Source: Adineta ricciae
Taxonomy: Eukaryota > Rotifera > Eurotatoria > Adinetida > Adinetidae
Direction: 5' to 3'
DNA: 64,000 nucleotides
Assembly: GCA_905250025.1 (NCBI GenBank)
Contig: CAJNOJ010000009.1
Span: 620,001 to 684,000, forward strand
Positions 1-10,672 of this stretch are shown piece by piece. The position numbers and the translations under genes were made by a program. The notes under the pieces are model-generated. The model made no database searches and had not been told where the DNA came from. It saw only the letters and a list, made by a program, of their open reading frames with translations. Positions within the stretch are counted from its first letter, which is position 1. Each line of letters begins with the position of its first letter.

Positions 1-99
1 AGTCGTGAATCATATTTGAAAAATGACTAAAGAAATGGAATAAAAATAAATGAAAAAGTGTATATATACTAGATAATTGAAAAATCGTTTATCACAACA

Positions 100-1040
100 A
101 TGTTACATGATCAAATCAAAGATCCAAGTGGTTTTATTCATTCATGGGTATTCGAGTTTGAATTGGCATTTTTTGACAAACACACATTTAGTCTGATCAA
201 ACATTTGATGAAACATTGGTGGTGGTTAAGTCTTGTTTATGCCGTATTTTATATCGTTCTCGTGTTTTTGGGTCGGGCATGGATGTCAAAAAGAAAGGAC
301 AAATATGAATTACGAAAACCTCTAGTATTATGGAACACCGGTCTCACCGTTTTCAGTTTGTGGGGTGCTTGTCGATGTATGCCAGAGCTGATTCATGCTT
401 TAACACAACATGGATTTATGTACTCTATATGCAATTGCTCATATATGGAAGGTGTTACCGGATTATGGTAGTGATTATTTCATCGACTTTGATCGATTTA
501 ACTATTGACACTATTTAGGGTTTGGTTGTTTATGGCTTCGAAAGTTCCAGAAACAATTGATACACTATTCATTGTTTTGAGACGTCAACAGTTGATTTTT
601 CTTCATTGGTATCACCATGCATCTGTTCTAGTCTATTGTTTCTACAGGTTTGTCATTCGATCCTATGCTTCCTGTCCATCTCGTTTGTTTGTAGTTATGC
701 ATTATTTGCATCTACTGGTCGTTGGTTTGTTTCCATGAATTATTGTGTACATACAATTATGTATGGTTATTTTGCTTTACGAGCTGCTCGCATCCATGTG
801 CCTAGTTTTGTTCAAGCCACAATTACTCTTTTACAACTCATCCAAATGGTTCTTGGATGTGTAGTTAATCTAAGTGCATATCATTATAAAACTCAAGGGC
901 ATCTTTGCTCAACAGATCTCACCAATATCACCTTGTCTTTAGCTCTCTATGCTTCATATTTTCTTCTGTTTGCACACTTTTTCTATGTGACATATTTAGG
1001 AAAGAAGGATATGAAGAAAAAGAGAGAAAAACAGAGTTGA
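100..1040 (+). CDS. ELOVL6-type very-long-chain fatty acid elongase, 3 exons
   Basis: Predicted 280-residue membrane enzyme of the ELO family, which performs the condensation step (acyl-CoA plus malonyl-CoA) of fatty-acid elongation in the ER. Exons are 100-467, 519-647 and 695-1040, with introns of 51 and 47 nt that are GT-AG and keep the frame. Exon 2 carries the diagnostic histidine box HWYHH, preceded by the ETIDTLF segment typical of the family. Several hydrophobic segments are visible, and the C-terminus is Lys-rich ([12 protein letters not shown]), resembling an ER-retrieval tail. Length and layout fit ELOVL6/ELOVL3-like proteins; the exact subtype is not certain. A partial, mostly decayed second copy lies near 18.4-18.8 kb. 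The start chosen is the first ATG, immediately upstream of an acidic N-terminus usual for the family. Confidence 0.9.
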
Positions 1041-1288
1041 CAAATCAAATGTTCTACCCCACATAGTGAAAATCTTATTCAAACATGTGATTATTTTCCG
1101 TTTTGTCAGAAATAAAAGTATTTATGTGGGACAAAACAAACTTAATCCTTGGATTGACGCAAATCACTTTCAATCTCTGAATAGAACACATTTCTATTAA
1201 TATCTATATCGACGAATATACAAAGAAAGTGTAGGCGCAGTCATCCTTGATTGACTTTTTTGTTGTAGTTAGAAAAGCACGTGTATAA

Positions 1289-3366
1289 TTGGATGAGAAA
1301 TGTAAAATGTCTTGTTGTTCGTCATCTCCGTTCGATCGACTCCCAGCAGAATTGATTTATCATTTATTGGAATATCTTGATATTTCCACAATCTTCATTT
1401 CATTTCGTCATGTCTGCAAACGATTCTATACGATCGTGAATTCTCATGATCGTTATCATGTCGATATGAGATTGATATCCAAAAGTGATTTTGATCATTT
1501 GTGTCGACTTGTATCACCAGCAAATGTTCTTTCACTTATTCTCAGTGATGATCTCAACACTCCATTTCAAATTCAAACATTTCTATCACGATTTGCATTA
1601 CAACAATGTTCTCAACTTCACTCGTTAACATTAATCAAAATCAATGAAAGTAATCTGTTTACACTGTTAGTTCATCTCTCCAAATGTACGTTGAAATCGT
1701 TAACAATCGAATGCTTTGCATGGGATACATTTAGTCATACAGTTCGCTCACTTCTTTCCTCACTCATTGCCAAGTCCAAACTGGAATATTTACATTTGAA
1801 TATTTCCTATCGAGATTTGGATACTTTCGCTTGTTCACCATTACCAACCACGTTGAAATGTCTTCATCTTGAACATTGCACGTTTCAAGAGTATTGCATG
1901 ATACTTCGTCACTCGATTAATCTACAAAAGTTATCGTTAACAAAATGTCTGATGTCTAATCTTGATGGCAGTATGTATCAACCAACGGATGATATTTGTC
2001 CAGTTCATTTTCGCACATTATCATTCGGTGCTTGTTTTATTCGTATGAAAGAGCTGTGCCTCTTACTTTCATGTACACCAAGTGTAGAGTATTTGAAAGT
2101 GATTATCTGGACGGATTCGTGTGATTCGGTGATCAACGGAAATGAATGGGAAAAGTTTATTAAGAATAAGTTGGTGAATCTGCAGAGATTTGAGTTCTTC
2201 TTTGATGATTTGACTCAGGTGACTACGGATTCGTTAGATCTTCAGACATATGTGAAACCATTCGAGACACCATTCTGGCTCGAAAAACATCGCTGGTATG
2301 TGACTTGTGATTATGTCAAATCATTAGCAGGTATTCGATTGTATTCACTGCCGATCTGCAATCAAATGTTTATGTTTTATACGAACTCATCCAAAATATC
2401 CCTATCTACTTTACCAGCAAGTGAAAAGGATCAAGTTGAAGTAACACAATATGTTAACAATATTAGTTTGAATCTCAATGAAACACTGGAACATGGCGAA
2501 GACAATGCATCGGTATTGACTAAGTCCTGATTTGTTGTTTTGCAAACGTTTCTCTTTTGATTTTGTAGAAGAAGCCAAGTGAAAGTGCCTTGTTTCGACG
2601 ACTCGAGTGTCTTTCAGTGAACTTTGATGGACGACATCCATACACATCATTGTCATCTCTTCGAACACTAATTGATCTTTCATCAGTGGTGCGTTTGACA
2701 ATTCAACTTCTCGTTCATAACTTTGCACAAAACTCATCGTTGAGTGATTATCTGTCAGCGATACTCAGAGAAGCATCGAACATTCACACACTCAAACTCA
2801 CTTATATTCATAGCGAAGAGTCGTTGCATAGTACGCAGAGTTTGTGTTCATTGATTCCACATACAGTTCAACATCTACAGATTTCGATAAATAACTTCAA
2901 GGAAATGAAGATGATCTTGGAGCAAGTTCCTCAACTGTTTAGTGTGACATTCTATTCGTTAGACATATCAAATTATTGTGAAGATATTGAACAATGGCTG
3001 AAAATGAAGAGGTCAAAATCTTTGTGTCGACATGGTTTGCGATGTATCCAGATCTGGCTTGGAAATTGTCATGATCAAGATCAAAGCAGACCCCGGACAC
3101 GACGTCTTTTTNATAACTTCAAGGAAATGAAGATGATCTTGGAGCAAGTTCCTCAACTGTTTAGTGTGACATTCTATTCGTTAGACATATCAAATTATTG
3201 TGAAGATATTGAACAATGGCTGAAAATGAAGAGGTCAAAATCTTTGTGTCGACATGGTTTGCGATGTATCCAGATCTGGCTTGGAAATTGTCATGATCAA
3301 GATCAAAGCAGACCCCGGACACGACGTCTTTTTGGTCGATTTCATCGAAGATCACCACCTAGTTAA
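1289..3366 (+). CDS. F-box protein with divergent LRR-like body, 2 exons (interrupted by an assembly N)
   Basis: Exon 1 is 1289-2512, followed by a 56-nt intron and exon 2 from 2569. The N-terminus has an F-box (FDRLPAELIYHLLEYLDIS, then a VCKRF motif), followed by leucine-rich, irregular repeats seen in large bdelloid F-box families. F-box proteins recruit substrates to SCF ubiquitin ligases through Skp1. An N at 3112 separates two copies of the same 221 bases (2891-3111 and 3113-3333), which adds 74 codons in frame. I treat this as an assembly join, so the real protein is probably about 74 residues shorter than the literal reading. The protein ends in a basic stretch, RRSPPS. Another upstream in-frame Met (residue 7) is possible as the start. 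Confidence 0.75.
2891..3333 (+). repeat. Direct 221-bp duplication around a single N
   Basis: Bases 2891-3111 recur as 3113-3333 with no difference that I can see, and they meet exactly at the N at 3112. Such a perfect boundary is what two overlapping contigs joined without trimming would leave. A real tandem duplication would not need an unknown base at its junction. Confidence 0.85.
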
Positions 3367-3778
3367 ATCTCGACTATCTTTATCATTCAAATGAAAGTCG
3401 GTCTAGCAGTTTTTCGAAAAAAAACGCCTTTGTTCGTCTAACCCATGCCTCTGTCTCTAGCATGCAGCAAATCAGTTGACAAGGCTTGATTGGTGGTGTT
3501 TAATTTGCAAAGAACCTTTTCTCAACTCTTGTCAACAAGTAATGCTTTACTTTTGTAGCAAGATAAATTTTTGAACTAAATATCTAGGGCGCATGAAACG
3601 GGATGACTAGTGAATTATCTTTCGCTTCTGAAAAAGAATTTAGTGTCTCAGCCAATGTTTTTCTTCAACTATTCCATTTTATAGAGTACAGAATTAGATC
3701 CGTGTATGTATAAAATACTCGTATGATCATTAAAAATTGATCATAATCAAAATCAAGAAGATTACAATAGAAGAATAT
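3367..3778. other. Intergenic, between convergent F-box gene and HYI pseudogene
   Basis: AT-rich spacer with no coding signal on either strand. It should contain the 3' UTR of the F-box gene. Confidence 0.5.
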
Positions 3779-4644
3779 TCAATAGGTTGATGTAAATTCA
3801 TTCAGCCGTTTTAGCGATGCATTACCACAATCTATAGTTGGAGGACGTCACATTGGTTTGTCACAGTTATATTCTAAACCGATGGAATCTTGATAGAATA
3901 GTATAATAAGGTTAAATAGAAAATATCGATGAGTAACTTCACCATTTTCGCTCATAGGACAGTCACGGTTTGGCGTTTGTGAAATTTGAACGTGTCCAAC
4001 GAACGGAGTTAATTCCTTACGATGAGAAAATATGAATTGTGTTTGAAAACTAATCAGAATTCATTTCGAATACTTTGACTCTTTCAGGTAAGTTTCCATG
4101 TAATCGTTGAAGATGGAATGAATCCAACATGATTTTCAGATTATTGCTGTTAGATGACTGAACAATACTCATTGCTGTCGAATACGATTGTAAATAGTAG
4201 TTCGATCGTGTTGAAAGTGGCTCAATCAGGCATAAAATACGATGTGGTTGAAAGAACTGAGCTGCTTGGTGTACAAGATCGATGATCCTTGATCTTAACT
4301 CCGTATGAAAATAAATGTAAAATCTTTAGTGTGAGAAATTCTTACCGATCCGAATCATCCTTTACTTCTGTCACTACTAAATGCACTTTACTGACGTTGA
4401 ACAGTTTAGCATAATCAAGTGTACGATCAAGAACTATCTTTTTGTATCCGTTGAATGATGGAATCTCATTTGTTTGATCATAAAGTGGTAAACTATTGAT
4501 TAATATCCATTTCAACGATCTGTCTTTCACCACCGCCTCTTTCCGTGTATCAGTAGATACCTCATATGGATCTGTAAAAGATTACCGTTCGGTTAGTTTG
4601 GATATATCATTGAAAAATGCTTATAGATTTGCACAAAAACGCAT
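3779..4644 (-). pseudogene. Hydroxypyruvate isomerase pseudogene
   Basis: Read on the minus strand, the segment spells most of a hydroxypyruvate isomerase (HYI family, TIM barrel, interconverts hydroxypyruvate and tartronate semialdehyde). It opens with MRFCANL at 4644 and continues through a region containing LINSLPLY and DYAKLFNVSKVHLVV. It resumes after two short introns with CLIEPLSTRSNYYL, LMLDSFHLQ-like residues and GNLPERV, then ELTPFVGHVQISQTPNRD, and ends with SIGLEYNC. The order matches the family. Lesions: TAA at codon 8 (4621-4623), TAA at codon 21 (4582-4584), loss of the short stretch between those positions and the DPYEVS motif, and TGA near the C-terminus (3848-3850), after which the frame stays open to a TGA at 3779-3781. 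Splice sites in the remainder still look usable, so the decay seems recent. Confidence 0.75.
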
Positions 4645-5240
4645 GGAATTTCTACGAAATTCAACTGAAGTTAAAGGAAACCCGAAGAAATTCATTTTGA
4701 CCAAGCGCTCTCTGTTTTTGTTTCTATTTCCGTTGAGGTAAAAGACTTATTCTATACATGTCTAGTCATCAGAACAAAAAGGGAAACAAATTAGAAAAGA
4801 AGTGATACAGGTAAAAATTAGACTTTCTTGCCACTCGTTTGAGCGGTTTTGAACCATCAGATGACTTAGTAAATGTTGACATTCAGTTTTAATTGAAAGT
4901 ATTCAATTAAATATCCGACCTAGTTAAAAGTCATATCTAGTCCTTCTGACACACACGCAAATCTCTCTATTGATTCCTTGGACTAAACTGAATGAGATTT
5001 TTCAGACCAACGCGTTACTTTATACATAATAAAATATATAATATGATGGTAGATATTGATAAAAGAAGAATGACTTTTCAATGAATGACTAAATAAATGA
5101 AATGGGATATAACGAAAAGTGCCAACGCCTATTGTTAGAAAATGAGTATTTCTCTTCCATTCATCTTTCTGAAAAAACAATGGAACGATGTTTGTGTATA
5201 TATAAGAGAGATTGTTAGACGAAAGAATTAAACACACATA
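4645..5240. other. Intergenic
   Basis: No convincing gene. Open frames here on both strands lack family-like composition. A TATA-like run (tatataagag, about 5197-5206) lies about 35-45 bases before the start of the next F-box sequence and may be its old promoter. Confidence 0.4.
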
Positions 5241-7163
5241 ATGTCGATCAATCATCAGTCCGATCTATTCGATTTACCCGATTTACCCGATGAAATTTTA
5301 TTAATTATTTTTAACAAACTGCATATGACTGATGTTCTATACTCATTTGTTGGTCTTACTGAGTAGCTCGATCAATTAGTATTCGCCCCGTTTTATATTC
5401 GCAACCTTAATATGACATCTATGACAATGAAGTCATTTCATGATCGCATTTTTTCAATAGACAGTCGAGTTCTTGATAGAATTTGTAAAAGTATTTTACC
5501 ACAAATATCGCATAAAATAAGTGAAATCATTGTTGAACAACATTCAATGACTCCTGTTCTTAATGCCATCAATTATCCCGAACTTTATTCATTAAAACTT
5601 GTGGATTTTTCAGAAGAAGTTCTTCTGAACGAATTAACAAGTAAAGTATTTAATACGAATTCATACTGGTTTGTATCTTGTTTTTGCTTTTCAGCTAAAG
5701 ATAATACGATTTTTCGACAACTTCTCAATCAACAAATTACATGTCTTTCAATTGACATCAAAGATCAGCCAACAGAACCATCTTCTGCAGCACTTTGGCT
5801 TATACTGACTTCGACACTGTCATTATGTAAACAATTGAAAGTTAAGTATTGGTCAATTCGATTATCGAACAACGATCTGTACCTTTGACTTCTCATCAAC
5901 TAATTTCAAATCTTCAACCTTAGCTCAATTGAACATAAATGTGGAAACTTTCAATGATTGTCTTTATCTACTTGATGGACGTTTTCGTTGTTTATCAACG
6001 TTAATTGTAAATATAAGTATTATTTCATCGACATCAGAAACTATCGATAATACAGTGAGTATAATTAGCAAGTATTTTCCATCATTTTGTATAGGAAACT
6101 TTCTAAATTAAAACATTTTTCGTTGACACCGTATCTGTAACGATAATGATATCGTTCATCTCCTTCTGTTCTTTATTCTCTCACCTCTATATCATACTAT
6201 CTCCGGGTCATATCTCTCTTTCCTCTTCTCTATATAAGCGCGTGTCTTATTGTGAAAGAGATACATTCTGGTCATGTAGAGTAGTCAATAAACATCGATA
6301 CCGTGAGAAGCGGTCAGCTACTCAACCAGTTTGTCGTTACAGTATCCACATACATTTTTATACGATGATGTCATTATTCCATTACTCCGATGAATGATAA
6401 ATCTTGAAGAATTGATATTAGACCTGTCAATAATGAGAAGCAATAAAAACTATGTTGATGGTATTCAATTATATGATGATATACTTATTCATATGCCACA
6501 AATGAACAAATTTACTTTCAATCTATACACAAATGTTGATAAGAACAATGTTGGAATTAGTTTCTCCTCTAAGAAAGATGTTCAACGTACTTTCAGAAAA
6601 AAAGAATACTATGGACCAGTTACTTCACATATTGAAGTTTTCAACAGTTTAAATGAACGTGTCTGTCATAATTATTCGTTACCTTTTCAATTTCAAAGCA
6701 GATGTCACATATATTCACTTATTCCATATCAATTCAAAACTTATCATTTCTTAACTAATTCGTTTCAAGGTGGAATATTTACGAATGTTCAATCTCTAGT
6801 GATGTGTGATTGTTGTTCTTTTGAGCACAATTTCTTCCAAATCATTTCTCAAAGTTTCCCGTAATTGAAAAAGTTGCATATCATGAACAAAAAGACAAGC
6901 AAAAATCATTACCATTGATCCAATTTTCTTATCTTTATCTTCAAGGTGCTCATGCTGATTATGCTGAACAATTCCTCGTCGATAAATTTTGTCATATGCC
7001 TTGTCCACTAAGTCTTCGTATCGACTATGAATCACTCATTCTGATCACAAACAGTTTCACAAATGATGCTACACGTCTCACTTGTAGCAAATTTACCAGT
7101 CTTCGCACAGATGAATAGTTTGTACCTCCAAAAAATTTTCATCAATACTTTCCTTTATTGTAA
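5241..7163 (+). pseudogene. F-box/LRR-like family member, disrupted by stops, a frameshift and a solo LTR
   Basis: Starts MSINHQSDLFDLPDLPDEILLIIF, an F-box, and continues through a leucine-rich body of the multicopy bdelloid F-box type. In-frame lesions: TAG at codon 42 (5364-5366), a frameshift near 5886, TGA at 6391-6393 where Arg is expected, TAA at 6862-6864, and TAG at 7116-7118. One intron (from about 5641, ending with tttttgcttttcag before 5695) is still intact. A solo LTR at 6136-6341 interrupts one exon; removing it together with one copy of its target duplication restores the reading TPYPHTFLYDDVIIPLL. The family function would be as an SCF substrate adaptor, but this copy is unlikely to make a full protein. 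Confidence 0.8.
6136..6341 (+). mobile_element. Solo LTR (206 bp) with 5-bp target-site duplication
   Basis: The ends form the short inverted repeat TGTAACG...CGTTACA, the classic TG...CA of long terminal repeats. It is flanked on both sides by GTATC (6131-6135 and 6342-6346), a 5-bp target-site duplication. Inside, a TATA-like ctatataag near 6230 and a later aataaa near 6287 are ordered as promoter then polyadenylation signal, so the LTR reads on the plus strand. No internal retrotransposon region is present, so it is what remains after LTR-LTR recombination. It sits inside an exon of an F-box pseudogene. Confidence 0.88.
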
Positions 7164-8399
7164 ATAGAATATTTGTAAGAGCTCAGCTTGATAATAGTTA
7201 ATAATGACAGAAGATTGAATAGCTTTTTGATCTTTTCAAATAGATGAAATCAAATGAATGAAGCAAAAGAAGAAAGCTGTTGATTTCGAATCGGAATTGA
7301 TTGACTAAGCAGATGCTTTGTATTTAGTGAAATCTCGAACGAAAAAGAGAAGCTCTTTTATTTGAAAACAAGTAACGCTCGGAAAATGAGTGAAACCTAC
7401 GTTTGAACTTCCGACGGCAAGGAAATGGCCGGAAAACGAACCTAACCGGCCGGAGTCGATCGTGCCATAATAACCTGGGCTTCTACAAAAGATTTCAGAA
7501 CAGGTGAAGAAAAATATCTCCTTTGTAAAGAGCAAGGAACAGGCCCAGGCTCAGCGGATATGACGAAATTCACCCTCAAGTTCGAATTCCCCCGATGTCA
7601 GAAACCCTTCGGTCTACTTTGACAATCGATGTTCATAAGTCGTGGCTAGTTAATGAAAAATTAATAATTAATTAAGCAACAATAACCTCAGATTCGCGAT
7701 CCTCGACCTCGATTACCTTGCAAGAATCACTTTGTCAGGAACATCGTTAAGTTTTCATTGATTTATGATATGCTGTAGTCTGATTGGCTAAGACAAACGA
7801 ACAATCAAACTTTAACCAGTTTTAACGCGGCTATAACCCTTTCCTGCAGAAAAGGGAACAGCTAGATAATAATGAAACATCCCTCTCATTCAATGTTCCT
7901 TGGTCTGATCACTTTACCTTTACGAGAAGTGACATATAAAATGCATACGTCCTGTACTCCTGTCAATTCAATTGTGCCATATCTCCAATATAGTTGAGCA
8001 GTCTGCAGTAATGCTGTCTTATTAATAACACACTTTCAGAAACAAATTCCAATCCAACAGAACCTCTCAAAACGCATCGTACCATGCCACCTCTTCCATC
8101 AAACACTGCTCTGTTACACCTCCGTAAATAAAGCAATCCCTTCCATTATTCCACATATATTTTCCAACAAAAAAAAGCATTCTCATTGAGGTCCCATCCA
8201 CTCCTCCCATCAAAACTAATTTTCTATTCCTTCACTACTTCTCACTGTCACCAAAATCGCACACCAAACGATATCGACTAAGATCTCAGTAAAAAAACAT
8301 CCTTTCTACGAAAAGAGTCACCAAATCCGCCATCAGTTGTTCTCCCATTCCATTCAGCACCAGATCTACACCATATTGACGCTCTAAGAATTCGGCAAA
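7164..8399. other. Intergenic with dispersed-repeat sequence
   Basis: No gene supported. A more GC-rich patch occurs around 7380-7480, and a dispersed repeat occupies about 7670-7862 (listed separately). The part near 8100-8399 would be the 3' UTR of the LRR gene on the minus strand. Confidence 0.5.
7670..7862 (+). repeat. Dispersed repeat, copy A
   Basis: Shares an ordered set of blocks with 16570-16812: an AT-rich TTAATTA lead, a gattcg..atcctcgacctcg block, a cattgatt..at.atatg block, a caaac run, and a gctataac..ttt..cagaaaaggga end. Spacing and order are preserved but the copies differ at many positions, so this is an old interspersed repeat. The class is unknown. Confidence 0.55.
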
Positions 8400-10672
8400 T
8401 CAGCTATGCAAAATTTTGTTCCAGCAAAGCATCAGTCTTACTGCATTCCTACGCAACGCATCCGCAATGAGTTGTGCTCCTTCAGCACTGATTCCGTTAC
8501 GGTCGAGATTTAGTGTCGTGACTGTCTGTGGGTGTGAGAGAGACTGAATACTTCGCCTTCCGTGAAATAAAATCGACATTACCGTGTTCGTTCGCAACGC
8601 ATCCGCAATATATTGTGCTCCTTCATCACCGATTCTGTTACAGCTGAGATCTAGTGTGGTGAGTGTCTGTGGGTGTGAGAGAAACTTAATACTTCACCTT
8701 CCGTGAAATGAGATCAATGTTACCGTGTTCGTTAGCAACGCATCCGCAATGTGTTGTGCTCCTTCAGCACCGATTCGGTTACTGCCGAGGTTTAGTGTGG
8801 TGAGTGTCTGTAAGTGTGAGAGAGACTGAATACTTCACCTTCCGTGAAATGAGATCAATGTTACCGTGTTCGTTAGCAACGCATCCGCAATGTGTTGTGC
8901 TCCTTTATCACCGATTCCGTTATCGTAGAGGTCTAGTGCGCTGAGTGTCTGTGGGTGTGACAGAGACTGAATACTTCACTTTCCGTGAAATGAGATCAAT
9001 ATTACCGTGTTCGTTCGCAACGCACCCGCAATGTGTTCCGCTTCTTTAGCACCGATTCCGTTATGGCCGAGATTTAGCGTGGTGAGTGTCTGTGGGTGTG
9101 AGAGAGACTGAATAATTCACCTTCCGTGAAATGAGATCAATATTACTGTATTTGCTCGCAACGCATCCGCAATGTGTTTTGCTCCTTTATCATAGATTCT
9201 GTTATAGCTGGTTGAGGTTTAGTGTGGTGAGTGTCTGTGGGTTTGAGAGAGACTGAATAATTCACCTTCCGTGAAATGAGATCGAGATTACCGTGTGCGT
9301 TCCCAACGAATCCGCAATGTGTTGTGCTCCTTTATTGCCGATTCCGTTATAGTTGAGGTTTAGTGTGGTGAGTGTCTGTGGGTGTGAGAGAGACTGAATA
9401 ATTCACTTGCCGTGAAATGAGATCGACATTACCGTGTTCGTTCGCAAGGCATCCGCAATATATTGTGCTCCTTCATCACCGATTTCGTTATGGCCGAGGT
9501 TTAGCGTGGTGAGTGTCTGTGGGTGTGAGAGAGACTGAATACTTCACCTTCCGTGAAATGAGATCGACATTACCGTGTTCGTTCGCAACGCATCCGCAAT
9601 ATATTGTGCTCCTTCATCACCGATTTCGTTATGGCCGAGGTTTAGTGTGGTGAGTGTCTGTGGGTTTGAGAGAGACTGAATAATTCACCTTCCGTGAAAT
9701 GAGATCGACATTACCGTGTGCGTTCCCAACGAATCCGCAATGTGTTGTGCTCTTTTATTGCCGATTCTGTTATAGCTGAGGTTTAGTGTGGTGAGTGTCT
9801 AGATTAAAGTAAGATATTATGAAAAGGACAGCTAGGAAATAGAACCTTTTAGGACGCTTCCGACTGTATATGTGTGATATGAAATAATCATTGGTCCGGA
9901 CGATGTTTAGGAAGCAGTTGGATCTATGTAATAGTTTTTTGGGTGGATGATGATGGTAGTTGTTGCGCTGGAAATGTTGCGTTCAGAGAAGAGCTGCTGT
10001 GTTTACAATATAGATACGAGATTACTGCGAGCTGATCGAGTGGAATGAGAAAGATATAGCTATGAGTATTTATTTATTATATTGAGATATCTCTTTTGTA
10101 GGCGGCCTCGAATACTATGCAAATATTACTGTTGTGCAAATTAAGAGATGGATTTGAGGTATGCCTGCTTATAAGGAATATTGACATAGGTCTAGCAACT
10201 GTTCAGTGCAGCTTGCTTTAGTTGATACACTTTTGGTATCTAGTAGCTAAGGGTGCGAATGGTAACGAATAACTATGTATTTTGCTCGTTCATGATCGTG
10301 TATCGATCGAATGTATACTCAATATACATAGAAGAACGACGAGAGAGTGCGGGAGCATTTGATTTCATATGACTTCGTACTGTGATAGTCCCATTCTATG
10401 AAATTGGTTGCTGATTATGAAATTACTTTGCCTCTTCCTATGAGGAAATTCACGACATCAAATATCATTAAGCTTATGTGTAGCACAACCGACAAGAGTG
10501 GTAAAATGCCAAGCAAACTTACTCGATATCGCTCGTAAGTGCTCAGGATCTGATTGAGCCTTCGACAAACTTTTTGCATTGAACAAAATAGCGTCAGCTC
10601 ATTTTGATGATCCATAATTCGATAGACAATTTCGACGGGTAATGTGGAAAAAGTGTGCATGTTGTATTTCAA
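8400..10672 (-). CDS. F-box / leucine-rich-repeat protein with tandem one-repeat exons
   Basis: The first exon (10523-10672, 50 codons) is an F-box: LPVEIVYRIM and a VCRRLNQIL motif. It ends in a clean donor (gtaagt). After an intron of about 720 nt come ten LRR exons spaced about 141 bp. Nine are internal exons of 84 nt, each encoding exactly one 28-residue ribonuclease-inhibitor-type LRR (pattern TLTTLNL..N.IG..GAQ.IADAL.TNT). Their phase-0 boundaries lie at cag|ACA and ACG|gtaa. The tenth exon ends VRLMLCWNKILHS plus stop at 8400. Intervening introns are about 57 nt and nearly identical. The fifth LRR exon (9147-9234) is 88 nt because of an extra gttg at about 9211-9214, which shifts the frame unless it is skipped; skipping it keeps the frame. 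Family role: probably an SCF adaptor with an LRR recognition surface. Confidence 0.7.
8441..9798 (-). repeat. Tandem array of about ten exon-plus-intron units (about 141 bp each)
   Basis: The unit consists of one 84-nt LRR exon and one 57-nt intron. Exon and intron are conserved together, including the intron segment with cacggaaggtgaa and ctctctcacacccacag. Exons at about 9574-9657 and the next one downstream differ by only two bases. The first and fourth exons share a distinctive GLGTHT-type ending. This pattern means the array grew by unequal exchange of whole exon-intron units. Confidence 0.85.

Noticed and set aside
2891..3333. A 74-residue internal protein repeat in the first F-box gene
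   Set aside because: The copies are identical and meet at an N. The near-identical second locus at 18.9-19.2 kb shows only one copy. An assembly overlap is the simpler explanation.
4983..5255. 90-codon minus-strand frame upstream of the F-box pseudogene
   Set aside because: Random composition and it overlaps the start region of the plus-strand F-box sequence.
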